DNA of 64,000 nucleotides from Ruminiclostridium papyrosolvens C7 (GTDB taxonomy: Bacteria; Bacillota; Clostridia; Acetivibrionales; DSM-1351), in NCBI RefSeq assembly GCF_000421965.1, contig NZ_ATAY01000031.1, forward strand, positions 1-64,000, given 5' to 3'. Shown here one piece after another: positions 10,332-19,060 of this stretch; within the stretch, counting starts at the first letter, position 1, and each line of letters opens with the position of its first letter. Below the pieces are notes generated by a model that was not told the origin of the DNA, ran no database searches, and worked only from the letters and a program-made list of their open reading frames with translations. The position numbers and the translations under genes are program-made.

Positions 10332-11795
10332 TTAACAGCCGCAGCTGAATTTATCTCCTTCTTCAGGAACTTCAATTGGATAATTTCCATCAAGACATGC
10401 TGAACAAAAACCTCGTTTTGAGCCAATTGGAGTTTTTAGAAGCCCTTCCAGACTAAGATAACCCAATGTGTCGGCACATATCATTTCCCTTATTTCTTCA
10501 ACTGAAAGCTTATCTGCGACAAGTTCTTTTCTGGATGATATATCAATTCCGAAATAACATGGGAATTTAATAGGCGGGGAACTTACTCTCATGTGAACTT
10601 CCTTGGCACCCGCTTTTTTAAGAATCTGCACGATTCTTCTGGTTGTTGTTCCTCTTACAATAGAGTCATCGATTATAACAACTCTTTTTCCCTCAACTGA
10701 TTTTTTTATGGCATTGTGTTTTATCCTGACAGCTACTTCTCTCATACCCTGACTTGGCTGAATAAAGGTTCTGCCCACGTACCTGTTTTTCACAAGCCCC
10801 TCTCCGTATGGTATACCGGTTTGGTTTGAAAACCCGATTGCCGCAGAAATACCTGAATCCGGAACTCCAATTACCACATCAGCTTCTACAGGGTGCTCGA
10901 TTGCCAGACGTTTTCCTGCTTCATATCTGGATTGCTGAACACTTGCCCCATCTATAACACTGTCAGGTCTTGCAAAATATACAAATTCAAATATACAGAG
11001 TTTTGTATCCTGGTTGTTAAATGGTCTTACGGACCTGATTTCATTATTTTCAATTATAACTATTTCACCAGGTTCAACATCCCTGATAAATTCGGCATTT
11101 ACTGCGTCCAATGCACATGATTCGGAAGCCAGTACATAAGCTGTGGGAGTTTTTCCAATACATAAAGGCCTTATTCCGTAAGGGTCTCTTACTCCCAACA
11201 TTTTAGAAGCAGTCATAAGTATAAGCCCGTATGAACCTTTCACGTCCACCATCATTTTTTCCACAGCTTTTTCCAGCGTTTCTGAAGTAATACTGTGTTT
11301 AGTTATAAGATTTATAAGTACTTCGGTATCATTGGTTGTTTGAAATATTGTTCCGTTGTTTTCCATCTGTTCTCTGAGTACAGAAGCATTTACTATATTT
11401 CCGTTGTGAGCAAGTGCCAGCTGTCCATTCCTTGATCTTACTACTATGGGCTGAGCATTTTCTCTCCTGCTTGCTCCTGTAGTGGAATAACGAACATGTC
11501 CGACTGCCATGGTACCTTTCAAGTGGTTTAGCATTACCTTGTCAAATATTTCGGGAACCAGTCCCATGTCTTTGTGAAATACTATGGTTTCCCTGTCACT
11601 TACTGCTATTCCAGCACTCTCCTGACCTCTGTGCTGGAGTGAATAAAGACCGTAGTATGTCAACCCGGCCACATCTACTTCATTGCCGTCCACTGAATAT
11701 ACGCCAAACACGCCGCATTCTTCGTGCATCTTATCCATTCTTTCATCAAAACAGTCAGGATTACTGCACTTCAAACAATCACCAAAATTACACAT
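10332..11795 (-). CDS. purF: amidophosphoribosyltransferase
   Basis: First committed step of purine synthesis: glutamine plus PRPP gives phosphoribosylamine. The N-terminal Ntn glutaminase begins at the catalytic Cys (ECGVFGVYS, Cys27), so a propeptide of 26 residues must be removed. The PRPP site VVIIDDSIVRGTTT lies near residue 372. The C-terminus GFCSACLDGNYP...SCGC supplies cysteines expected for the [4Fe-4S] cluster of the Bacillus-type enzyme. The start at 11795 is backed by AAGGAG 8 bp upstream. Odd point: the propeptide itself has four cysteines (C2, C7, C10, C15). Confidence 0.96.
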   Translation of the reverse strand: MCNFGDCLKCSNPDCFDERMDKMHEECGVFGVYSVDGNEVDVAGLTYYGLYSLQHRGQESAGIAVSDRETIVFHKDMGLVPEIFDKVMLNHLKGTMAVGHVRYSTTGASRRENAQPIVVRSRNGQLALAHNGNIVNASVLREQMENNGTIFQTTNDTEVLINLITKHSITSETLEKAVEKMMVDVKGSYGLILMTASKMLGVRDPYGIRPLCIGKTPTAYVLASESCALDAVNAEFIRDVEPGEIVIIENNEIRSVRPFNNQDTKLCIFEFVYFARPDSVIDGASVQQSRYEAGKRLAIEHPVEADVVIGVPDSGISAAIGFSNQTGIPYGEGLVKNRYVGRTFIQPSQGMREVAVRIKHNAIKKSVEGKRVVIIDDSIVRGTTTRRIVQILKKAGAKEVHMRVSSPPIKFPCYFGIDISSRKELVADKLSVEEIREMICADTLGYLSLEGLLKTPIGSKRGFCSACLDGNYPIEVPEEGDKFSCGC

Positions 11796-11886
11796 GGGTA
11801 ACTCCTTTTATCCAGATATGTGAGCGTTTTTGCCTATAACAAAACCGCTTTTCCTATTTTTATTTACTTTTAAACTTTTCTAAGAT

Positions 11887-12399
11887 TTAAATTTCAAGAA
11901 GCTTTTTTTGAAGCTCTGCATTTTTCTTTTCTACTTTTTCTTGGAGGGATTTTTTGTAATCAATCATTTTGTGTCTTAATTCGTGATATGCAACAGAGAG
12001 AATCTGTATTGCCAGCAATGCAGCATTTTCAGCACCGTCTACCGCAACTGTTGCAACTGGAATTCCCGCAGGCATCTGAACAATGGACAGCAGTGAATCC
12101 AATCCGTCCATAGTGGAGGATTTTACCGGTACACCGATAACCGGAAGCGGCGTGTAAGCTGCCAGTACACCCGGAAGATGTGCTGCTTTTCCTGCTGCTG
12201 CAATAATAACATCAAAACCGTTAGCCTCTGCATTTTTCGCAAACTGTGATGCTTTATCAGGTGTTCTGTGTGCTGAACAAACCATTACCTCACAGTCTAT
12301 TTCGAAATCCTTTAAAATTTTAATACAGCTTTTCATAACTGAAAGGTCTGAATCACTACCCATGATAACAGCTACCTTTGCATCCTTGGAAATACACAT
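11887..12399 (-). CDS. purE: 5-(carboxyamino)imidazole ribonucleotide mutase
   Basis: Class I PurE, moves the carboxylate of N5-CAIR to give CAIR. The MGSDSDLSVM motif lies at about residues 13-22, with SAHRTPDK at about 42-49 and the GxAAHLPGVLA segment after it. At 170 residues it is full length, with a charged C-terminal tail. First gene of the purine operon. No purK is adjacent; purC, purL, purQ and purB are not in the window. Confidence 0.95.
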   Translation of the reverse strand: MCISKDAKVAVIMGSDSDLSVMKSCIKILKDFEIDCEVMVCSAHRTPDKASQFAKNAEANGFDVIIAAAGKAAHLPGVLAAYTPLPVIGVPVKSSTMDGLDSLLSIVQMPAGIPVATVAVDGAENAALLAIQILSVAYHELRHKMIDYKKSLQEKVEKKNAELQKKLLEI

Positions 12400-12482
12400 A
12401 ACATCTGCCCCCTGTATTTTATTTATATTTTATGAACATTTTTTATATTTTCACAAAAATAATTCGTCTTTTTTATGCTTTT

Positions 12483-12512
12483 ATATTACCAATAAAGAGG
12501 CTGTATTGTCAA
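12483..12512 (-). promoter_or_regulatory. promoter of the purine operon
   Basis: On the minus strand: TTGACA (12507-12512), an 18-bp spacer, TATA-like box TAATAT (12483-12488). The 5' leader to purE is about 75 nt and AT-rich. I recognise no purine riboswitch or clear PurR box in it. Confidence 0.6.
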
Positions 12513-12522
12513 TTAATCTTAT

Positions 12523-12553
12523 AAAAAAAGCGAACGTTTTTTTAACGTTCACT
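12523..12553 (-). terminator. intrinsic terminator of the AEC transporter gene
   Basis: On the minus strand, AGTGAACGTT pairs with AACGTTCGCT around an A-rich loop and is followed by seven T. It sits just after the transporter stop codon and just before the pur promoter, separating the two units. Confidence 0.85.
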
Positions 12554-12571
12554 ATTAATATTCGGAATGTT

Positions 12572-13549
12572 CTATCCAAGCAGATAAACTATCAACGGAA
12601 GTGTAAAAATTGAGAGAATCGTTGAAACAAAGATTCCTTCTGTAGCTGCATTATAATCCGAATCATATTGGAGAGCCAGTGCAGAAACAATTGTTGAAGC
12701 AGGCATAGCTAGCTGTAATACAACTATTTTCACAACAAACGAATTGAAAACTCCCTTTGTAACGGTAAAAAACAGCATTGCTGCAAACGGAACTATAAGA
12801 AGCTTGAACAGGGATAATACAAAATATTTAAGCTTTGATACTATTTCATTAAAGTCTGTTATTTTTATACCGGAAAGTATCAATCCGATAAATACCATGG
12901 ACAGATAAATTGTAGTATGTCCCAACCCGTTGAAGGCCTCATAAAATACACTCCAGATTTGTTTAAATGCATAAGTTGTTTCTATTTTAAACTGGAATTT
13001 TAAGAATATCATTGTTATTCCGCCTAAAAAGGCAAGTGTATTAGGATTTATAAGGTGAAGCAGGTTGTCCTTCCAGTTTTTTGTATTATGCTTGTTAAAC
13101 AGGTAGATTCCAAGTGTCCAAAGGATTGCATCATTTGCAATATTAAAGAATATGGCATATACAATTCCAATATCGCCGTACATTGCTTTTAGTAATGGGT
13201 AAGCCATAAATATAACATTTCCGAACATTGACTGGGCAATGTATATGTTTTTTGTCTTTTCCTTTATTTTTAGTACTTTACATTGGCCTAAAGCAATAAC
13301 TCCTGCAATAAAAATGAAAATTACACCGAAAATAAATATATATAAACCGTTTGTCAGCGTTTCACGGGTAAAAGTATAATTACCCATGGTTGTAAATATC
13401 AGAAACGGCATAGTAATTTTCAGAATCAAGGCAGATATATATTTGTGAGAATTTTCAGGCAAAAACCCGGTTTTCCCTGCTACAAAACCTGTCAGTCCCA
13501 GAAGCGTAAGAATTATTATCTGGTTGGTTATAATCTGTATCTGATCCAC
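12572..13549 (-). CDS. AEC-family (auxin efflux carrier-like) membrane transporter
   Basis: A 325-residue integral membrane protein with about ten hydrophobic segments in two halves, typical of the AEC family of organic acid/malate-type permeases. The N-terminus ITNQIIILTLLGLTGFVAG and the C-terminal PASTIVSALALQYDSDYNAATEGIFVSTILS segment (family motif with N/Q and ATE near the end) support this. Substrate is unknown. It stands alone with its own terminator. The 375 bp upstream hold a structured repeat. Confidence 0.85.
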   Translation of the reverse strand: MDQIQIITNQIIILTLLGLTGFVAGKTGFLPENSHKYISALILKITMPFLIFTTMGNYTFTRETLTNGLYIFIFGVIFIFIAGVIALGQCKVLKIKEKTKNIYIAQSMFGNVIFMAYPLLKAMYGDIGIVYAIFFNIANDAILWTLGIYLFNKHNTKNWKDNLLHLINPNTLAFLGGITMIFLKFQFKIETTYAFKQIWSVFYEAFNGLGHTTIYLSMVFIGLILSGIKITDFNEIVSKLKYFVLSLFKLLIVPFAAMLFFTVTKGVFNSFVVKIVVLQLAMPASTIVSALALQYDSDYNAATEGIFVSTILSIFTLPLIVYLLG

Positions 13550-13580
13550 GGTAATATGCCTCCAAAATTATGATATATAA

Positions 13581-13614
13581 GGGGCTGTTGCAAAACAGGA
13601 AGTTTTTCTGTTTT
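13581..13614. other. possible degenerate insertion-sequence end
   Basis: GGGGCTGTTGCAAAAC (13581-13596) resembles terminal inverted repeats of several IS families, followed by a hairpin AAAACAG/CTGTTTT (13592-13598 with 13608-13614). No partner end or transposase was found nearby, so this is only a resemblance. Confidence 0.2.
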
Positions 13615-13689
13615 AACACAGGTACAACCGTATAAAATTATATCAATGATTGCTTCCAAGATATTTGCAAGAGTTTCCAGCGGCTCATC

Positions 13690-13815
13690 TTTGGATATTT
13701 TACCGCCGCTCACATTCATCGTCCATGATTCATTGTTTCGCTAAAACCTACATCGTGTAGGTTTTCCGGTAAAATACCCGTGTTTCGCCGATAAACAACT
13801 GCAAATATCTTTAAC
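13690..13815 (+). repeat. structured repeat, copy A
   Basis: Most of the 375-bp gap upstream of the AEC gene. A closing helix pairs ATTTTACCG (13697-13705) with CGGTAAAAT (13767-13775). Inside, AAAACCTACA and TGTAGGTTTT (13743-13765) form a perfect 10-bp hairpin with loop TCG. The region aligns with copy B at 26918-27048 in inverse orientation: shared blocks include CACATTC, GCTAAAAC and ACATCGTGT, while hairpin arms differ by paired changes. A 63-codon open frame on the minus strand crosses it but looks spurious. Function unknown; could be a structured RNA, a MITE or another mobile repeat. Confidence 0.55.
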
Positions 13816-13924
13816 CAAGCTTCCATTGATACAATTTATACTCTTTAGTACAGGCTAAAAAAGATAAAATTTAATTTTTAGACAAGCCACTTTATGATAT
13901 CATATAATTTTGTTTTAATATTGT

Positions 13925-14212
13925 CTACGCGTTTTTACCATTCAGGTTCAATCCGCAGGACGGACAAGTATTATTTTCAGGCTTAACGGTTGCTCCACAT
14001 GCCGGACAGGTATCATAGGAAATATCCATAACCTTATAATCATTATCCGATTGTTTATTCTGTTTTAGTGATTTTCCATACTGCTTTTGCAAAATCATTC
14101 TTATCATCCTGATTTCCTTGGCTGTTTCAGAGCCATCAATTGCCGATTTGATTACCCCACATAATATAAACAATGACACAACAAAAAAGAATAAAAATAA
14201 TATAATCTCCAT
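13925..14212 (-). CDS. small membrane-anchored zinc-ribbon protein
   Basis: A 95-residue protein with one N-terminal membrane helix (about residues 1-22), a short charged and polar middle, and a C-terminal zinc ribbon with two CxxC knuckles (CPACG and CPSCG). I chose the ATG at 14212, after a GGGGG ribosome site, over an upstream in-frame start that would overlap the end of modC. Last gene of the nif-mod strand. The family role is unknown; short zinc-ribbon proteins of this layout are common in clostridia. Confidence 0.65.
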   Translation of the reverse strand: MEIILFLFFFVVSLFILCGVIKSAIDGSETAKEIRMIRMILQKQYGKSLKQNKQSDNDYKVMDISYDTCPACGATVKPENNTCPSCGLNLNGKNA

Positions 14213-14283
14213 AGATACCCCCGAGCTAAACTCTATTGTAAAATATACCATATATTCAATTAAATAACTACATCTGTTTAAGA

Positions 14284-15349
14284 TTATGAGGTAAGAAGTA
14301 AAAGACATTCCTCCGGGAAAAACAAATTAACAGGCAAACCCTTTTCACAGATTTTTTCCCATATGTCTTTATCAACTTCCCATCTGATTTTCGAGTTGTT
14401 TTCATTAGAACTTCTGTTTCGGTTTTTAAGCATGATAATATAGGAAAATGGATTTTCAATAACTTTTACTACTTCACAAGACATTACATTTTTGCCGTTG
14501 CTTTTTTCCGAGTACCTGAAATAATGGGCTCTCATCCCCACAAATTTAATATAGTCTGATATTTTCCTCTCACAAGACAATGTTATATTCCAGTCCACAG
14601 CCAATAGGGAATTTTCTGTTAACCGTCTTACGGCAGAAATATTTTTGCATCCTGTCAGGAGTGCTGAAGAGATGGTTTTTGGATTATTAAATAAATCCTC
14701 CTTTTTGTTTACGGTATCTATTTTACCTTCGGAAATTACTGCTATATCATTTGAAAAACGGTATACCTCATTCCTGTTATGTGAAACAAAAAGTACCGTT
14801 CCGTTGAATTTTGAGAGGGTTTCCATGATTTCCTGCTCCAGCTGCCATTTCAAAAAGCTGTCCAGAGCAGAAAACGGCTCATCCAGCATTATTATATCCG
14901 GCTCTGAGGCAAGCATCCTTGCCAGGGCAACTCTCTGCTGCTGCCCGCCTGACAACTGTGACGGACGCTTTTTTTCCATACCTTCGATAAAAAACATCTT
15001 AATTTTTTCCTGTATATATATTTCTTTTTCTTTTTTGGGCAACTTAACACCTGCCCCGATGTTTTCTTCTACTGTCATATTAGGAAAAAGTGCATAGTTC
15101 TGAAACAGATATCCAACTTTTCGTTTTTGAGGAGGCAGATTTTATTTTTTTTTCAGAATCAAACAAAACACGGTGGTTAAGAACTATTCTGCCTTCATCC
15201 GGTGTTTCAATTCCTGCTATACATTTCAATATCATGCTTTTACCCGAGCCGGAGGAACCGAGGAGAGACATTATGCCCTGCTGTGAACTGAATTGAACAT
15301 CAAGATTGAATTTTCCAAGCCTTTTCTTTATATCTACATAAAGTGCCAT
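14284..15349 (-). pseudogene. modC: molybdate ABC transporter ATPase, interrupted by a +1 frameshift
   Basis: Energises molybdate uptake with ModA and ModB. The first frame (15349 to 15080) has Walker A GSSGSGKS (about residues 32-39) and runs out of frame after DSEKKI. The second frame resumes as LPPQKRKVGY and holds the signature LSGGQQQR, Walker B IIMLDEP and a C-terminal TOBE-like region. The whole region is 1066 bp, one base more than a multiple of three. Removing one A from the A4 run at 15140-15143 restores a normal ModC of about 354 residues. Removing one from the neighbouring A9 (15145-15153) would give TAA, so simple slippage there does not rescue it. Real mutation or sequencing error cannot be told apart here. 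Starts as TAATG on the modB stop. Confidence 0.85.
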
Positions 15350-16026
15350 TAAAAATCCTCCTCTCTATTCTTTTTACCAAATTGAATGTTATTCCAGAAA
15401 TTCATCAGAATCATTGACCCAAAGGACATGGCACATATTATTAAAACCCATTTGTATGCCTGCCCCCGGTCTCCTGCCTGAACTGCCGTGTATACTGCAA
15501 CGGCCATGGTACGGGTTTTTCCCGGAATGTTACCGGCAAGCATTATGGTAGCTCCGAATTCTCCAAGTGCTCTGGCAAAGGCAAGAACCGTTCCTGCTAT
15601 TAATCCGGGGTAAACATTTGGGACAATAATTCTCAGGAATATATTGAATTCTGTCATTCCAAGGGTTCTTGCTGCATTTACCAGATTCTCATCAAACTGT
15701 TCAAATGCACCTCTTGCGGTGCGGTACATTAGCGGAAAAGAAACTATTGAAGAAGCAATAACTGCTCCCGTCCACGAGAATACAACACTTATGTTTACCT
15801 GTCTCAATACCCCTCCAATAAAGCTGTTCCCTCCAAAAAGGATTAATAAAAAAAAGCCCACAACCGTGGGGGGCAAAACCATAGGGAGAGTAAACAGTCC
15901 ATCTATTAACCCTTTAAATCTCTTTAATTTAAGAACATAGTATGCGCAAAGAATTCCTGTAAAAACAGTTATGACTGTTGCAATAACCGCTACTTTAAGT
16001 GATATGTAAAGGGGAGATAAATCCAT
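15349..16026 (-). CDS. modB: molybdate ABC transporter permease
   Basis: Membrane channel subunit of the molybdate importer, about 225 residues with five predicted membrane segments. The EAA-type loop that docks the ATPase reads VNAARTLGMTEFNIFLRIIVPNVYPGLIAG (split here: VNAARTLGMTE then FNIFLRIIVPN). LALARALGEFGATIML-like text FARALGEFGATIML near residue 170 is typical of ModB. I chose the ATG at 16026 because AAGGAGGTG is well placed before it. It overlaps modC (TAATG) and follows modA. Confidence 0.92.
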   Translation of the reverse strand: MDLSPLYISLKVAVIATVITVFTGILCAYYVLKLKRFKGLIDGLFTLPMVLPPTVVGFFLLILFGGNSFIGGVLRQVNISVVFSWTGAVIASSIVSFPLMYRTARGAFEQFDENLVNAARTLGMTEFNIFLRIIVPNVYPGLIAGTVLAFARALGEFGATIMLAGNIPGKTRTMAVAVYTAVQAGDRGQAYKWVLIICAMSFGSMILMNFWNNIQFGKKNREEDF

Positions 16027-16081
16027 GGTTCCCACCTCCTTTATATAAGCAGGCTGTTTCTACAGCATGTTATATGCAATC

Positions 16082-16888
16082 TTATTTTATTTCAAACCCA
16101 TGCTTTTTAAATACATCGGCAGCTTGTGCAGTGGTCAGAAAGTCTATAAATGCACCGGCTTCTTGTTGGTTCTTACTATTTTTTATAACAGCTACCGGGT
16201 ATATAACAGGCTTATGGGTATCCTTTGGAGCCTCACAAACAACATTTATTTTCTTAGAAGCTATGGCATCTGTTTGATATACCACTCCACAGTCCACATC
16301 TCCGTTCTCCACCCATGTAAGCACCTGCCTGACATCACTTCCAAATACAGCTTTACCTTTTACTTTGTTCCAGATGCCCAAGGCTGTGAATACCTCCTGT
16401 GCGTACTGTCCTGCCGGAACACTGTCAGGCTCACCCAGCGCAATCCGGGATACGCTATCAGATGCAGCGTCTTGGAATCGTGATAGCTTTATCTTTCTGT
16501 CTTGTGGCGAAATTAGCAACACTTTGTTAACCAGAAGTTCTTTTTTTGAGCCTTCAAGGAGCAAACCTTCTTGCTCAAGTGCATCCATTTGTTTAAGGGC
16601 CGCAGAAATAAAGATATCGGCCGGGGCTCCTTCTTCTATTTGGGTTTCCAATGCTCCGGAAGAGCCAAAGGAAAATTTGATATCGACGTTTGGTTTTATT
16701 TTTTTATACAATCCTGTCAAATCTTTGGCTGTCTCAGTAAGGCTGGCAGCAGCAGAAACAAGGAGTTCCACTTTATTGGTGTCCTTTTCCTCAGTATCAT
16801 TTACATTCCGTATACTGCAGCCTGTGAAAATTGATATCATTATGAAAATACTTATGGCATAACTAAGAATATTTTTGTTCCTTATCAT
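16082..16888 (-). CDS. modA: molybdate-binding lipoprotein
   Basis: Extracytoplasmic molybdate-binding protein of the ModABC importer, 268 residues. A lipoprotein signal ends at FTGC (Cys about 23). The mature protein has the ModA start LLVSAAASLTETAKDL, then FSFGSSGALETQIEEGAPADIFISA, which supply the Ser/Ala oxyanion contacts. It begins one base after the nifV-alpha stop region, with a GGAGGTGA ribosome site inside nifV-alpha's tail, so it is co-transcribed with nif. That fits Mo supply for the FeMo cofactor. Confidence 0.93.
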   Translation of the reverse strand: MIRNKNILSYAISIFIMISIFTGCSIRNVNDTEEKDTNKVELLVSAAASLTETAKDLTGLYKKIKPNVDIKFSFGSSGALETQIEEGAPADIFISAALKQMDALEQEGLLLEGSKKELLVNKVLLISPQDRKIKLSRFQDAASDSVSRIALGEPDSVPAGQYAQEVFTALGIWNKVKGKAVFGSDVRQVLTWVENGDVDCGVVYQTDAIASKKINVVCEAPKDTHKPVIYPVAVIKNSKNQQEAGAFIDFLTTAQAADVFKKHGFEIK

Positions 16889-16889
16889 G

Positions 16890-17714
16890 TCAAATCACCT
16901 CCGTTTTTTGTAACTTAGAAAATAACAAATTTTGTGCTTTTTTATTTACATCTGCAGCATCTGAATGACAGGGCTTTATATTGAAAACACCCCCGGCAGC
17001 TGTTATAAACCGGTATAAATCACAGTTTCCCGCTCTCTCTCCAATACCTGCAATTGTGGTATCTATGTACAAAGCGCCGGCTTTAGCTGCAATCAGGGAA
17101 TTTGCCAAAGCCATTCCCAAATCATTATGAGCATGTATTCCCACGGGAATATCAACGTTTTCTATTATTTCACGTATACACTGATGAGTTCTTGATGGAG
17201 TAAGCACCCCTACCGTATCGGCGAATCTTACACTTTTTACTTCCAAATCAGACAGTAGGTTTGCCATACTTATTATGAATGTAATGTCGGCCCGTGAAGC
17301 ATCTTCAAACCCTACTGTTACCTCGTAGCCTTTGTCTTTGGCCATAAAGACACATTCCTGCAGCGTCTTTTTAAGCCATGTTTTATTTTTGTTGAGTTTC
17401 GAATATATGTGTATATATGAAATAGGAGCAGTTATATGAATAATATCCGGACGGCATTCAAAGGAATTATTTATATCATCCCTGCTCATTCGGTTCCATG
17501 TAGATATCAAGGCCTTTTTTCTTTGACTCATTATTTCACATATTGTTTCTTTTTCATAATTACCCATTGCAGGTATGCCTGCTTCTATCTGATAAATTCC
17601 CGCATCATCCATCAACTTTGCCAGCTCTACCTTCTGAGCTTTGCTGAATGCGTACCCGGGAGTCTGTTCCCCGTCACGGAGAGTTGTGTCGATTATATAT
17701 TTCTTTTCTTTCAT
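16890..17714 (-). CDS. nifV: homocitrate synthase alpha subunit
   Basis: NifV-alpha, the catalytic barrel half of homocitrate synthase; homocitrate is the organic ligand of the FeMo cofactor. DTTLRDGEQTPGYAFS opens the DRE-TIM barrel (about residues 9-24), and the metal motif HAHNDLGMA appears near residue 196. The protein is about 274 residues, lacking the C-terminal part normally fused in NifV. That part is encoded by the preceding gene (17735-18691), as in C. pasteurianum. I chose the ATG at 17714 from the GGAG ribosome site 9 bp upstream. Confidence 0.92.
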   Translation of the reverse strand: MKEKKYIIDTTLRDGEQTPGYAFSKAQKVELAKLMDDAGIYQIEAGIPAMGNYEKETICEIMSQRKKALISTWNRMSRDDINNSFECRPDIIHITAPISYIHIYSKLNKNKTWLKKTLQECVFMAKDKGYEVTVGFEDASRADITFIISMANLLSDLEVKSVRFADTVGVLTPSRTHQCIREIIENVDIPVGIHAHNDLGMALANSLIAAKAGALYIDTTIAGIGERAGNCDLYRFITAAGGVFNIKPCHSDAADVNKKAQNLLFSKLQKTEVI

Positions 17715-17734
17715 ATACATCAACTCCAATTAGT

Positions 17735-18691
17735 TTATGAAAACTTTCTTGCAATAGAAATAAATTCACTGTCTTTAAGGCCTCTGCCGAGACGTATGCT
17801 TTCCTCCCTTATTCGGGTTAACAGTAATGATATTTTTTCATTCTTGGGAATTACTCCGTATTCTTTCAGTTTCATTTCCACAGCGGATTTTCCTGAGTGC
17901 TTGCCTATTACTATGTTTCTTGACATTCCTACAACCGTAGGTTCAAAAGGCTCATAATTTGAGCTTTTTTTAAGTATACCGTCCACATGTATTCCAGATT
18001 CAACATCAAATATACGGTCTCCTATAACAGCCTTGTTTCCTGAAATCTGACACCCGGTTAATTCCTCGTAAAGTTCTTTTATTTTACGGAAAACCGATAA
18101 ATCCATATTGGGCTTGTGACGTTTTGCAATACGTAGTATCATTACTAATTCTTCAAGTGCCGCAAATCCTCCGGCTCCACAAAAGCTTACCGTAATGTTT
18201 TGTCCTTCATTTAAAACCCATTCAGCTGCAAGTGCCGTTGCACAATAATACCTGTTTTGGGGGCAAATCTCCAACCTGCCGCTGAATATTTCTTTAATTT
18301 TAACAAATGTATTAACATAATCATGTAACAAAAGGTCATCAAGCCCAATAATTCTGACATTTTTATTCTTTGTGTATTTAGTTATTTGATTTAATTCCCT
18401 GATATCATTAACCTGAATTTCTGATATTAAATTCATGGGCGTTTCGAAACTTCCTAAACGGCATACGTAGCCTGCAAACCCCGGAAATGTATTTATTTGA
18501 GTAGGGTAATGTATCCTGAGAACCGTTTTTGCTTTGTCTACTGCTTTTTCTATTAATTCAAATAAAGGAATATCAATTTCAATGTAGCTGATCCCCGTTT
18601 GTAAAAGAAGACTGTAAAGCTGGGAAATTTTATGTTCCGGGGCAGCTTTATAATTAAACGTACATAGTGTTATATCCGTTATTTTTATCAT
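17735..18691 (-). CDS. nifV: homocitrate synthase omega subunit
   Basis: NifV-omega, 318 residues. The N-terminal half resembles a degenerate barrel (ITDITLCTFNYKAAPEH) that lacks the DTTLRDGEQ catalytic signature. The C-terminal half has the isopropylmalate/homocitrate-synthase linker motif GIHVDGILK (about 232-240) and the GKHSGKSAVEMKL segment (about 262-274). Together with NifV-alpha it forms the active enzyme in C. pasteurianum. The order omega then alpha, 20 bp apart, is the same here. Confidence 0.9.
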   Translation of the reverse strand: MIKITDITLCTFNYKAAPEHKISQLYSLLLQTGISYIEIDIPLFELIEKAVDKAKTVLRIHYPTQINTFPGFAGYVCRLGSFETPMNLISEIQVNDIRELNQITKYTKNKNVRIIGLDDLLLHDYVNTFVKIKEIFSGRLEICPQNRYYCATALAAEWVLNEGQNITVSFCGAGGFAALEELVMILRIAKRHKPNMDLSVFRKIKELYEELTGCQISGNKAVIGDRIFDVESGIHVDGILKKSSNYEPFEPTVVGMSRNIVIGKHSGKSAVEMKLKEYGVIPKNEKISLLLTRIREESIRLGRGLKDSEFISIARKFS

Positions 18692-18726
18692 ATTTTGCTC
18701 CCCCCGATTATTACTGTACCATTGGC

Positions 18727-19035
18727 TTATATCACCAGTTCTTTAACCTTATCTCCCCCAACAAGGTGCTGTTCTACTATTGTTTCAACATCGTCCTCTG
18801 TAACATTTCCGTACCACGTACCCTCAGGGTAGATTACCACAACAGGCCCCTTGTCGCATATTCCAAAGCAACCTGTATTTGTTACCATTACCTCACCTGT
18901 TAAATCTTTGTCATCTATTTCTTCCATAAATTTTTGTATCAGTGCAACACTTCCCTTTGTGTGGCAAAAGCCCTTCTGGGTTCCGTTTATTCTACAGCTC
19001 GCACATACAAACACATGATATTTCGGATTTACCAT
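18727..19035 (-). CDS. thioredoxin-like [2Fe-2S] ferredoxin
   Basis: A 102-residue ferredoxin closely resembling the C. pasteurianum nif-linked [2Fe-2S] ferredoxin. Cys at about 11, 14, 24 and then 56 and 60 (VCASCR, GFC, TGCFGIC) give the cluster ligands plus one spare. The TGCFGICDKGPVVVIYPEG block is family-typical. I chose the ATG at 19035 because the AGAGAGG ribosome site and the conserved MVNPK start both fit. The family is linked to nitrogenase in clostridia, but its exact electron-transfer step is not settled. Confidence 0.92.
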   Translation of the reverse strand: MVNPKYHVFVCASCRINGTQKGFCHTKGSVALIQKFMEEIDDKDLTGEVMVTNTGCFGICDKGPVVVIYPEGTWYGNVTEDDVETIVEQHLVGGDKVKELVI

Positions 19036-19060
19036 AAAAACCTCTCTTTCTACATGCACA

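Noticed and set aside
12400..12482. Purine riboswitch in the pur operon leader
   Set aside because: The leader is short and AT-rich, without the paired-loop structure or conserved junction bases of that riboswitch.
13528..13719. 63-codon minus-strand open frame overlapping the AEC gene start
   Set aside because: It runs through the possible IS-like end and repeat copy A, overlaps the start of a better-supported gene, and shows no recognisable domain.
15080..15349. Reading the two modC frames as two separate ABC genes
   Set aside because: The first piece lacks the signature and Walker B, the second lacks Walker A, and the sequence across the junction is continuous ModC if one base is removed.
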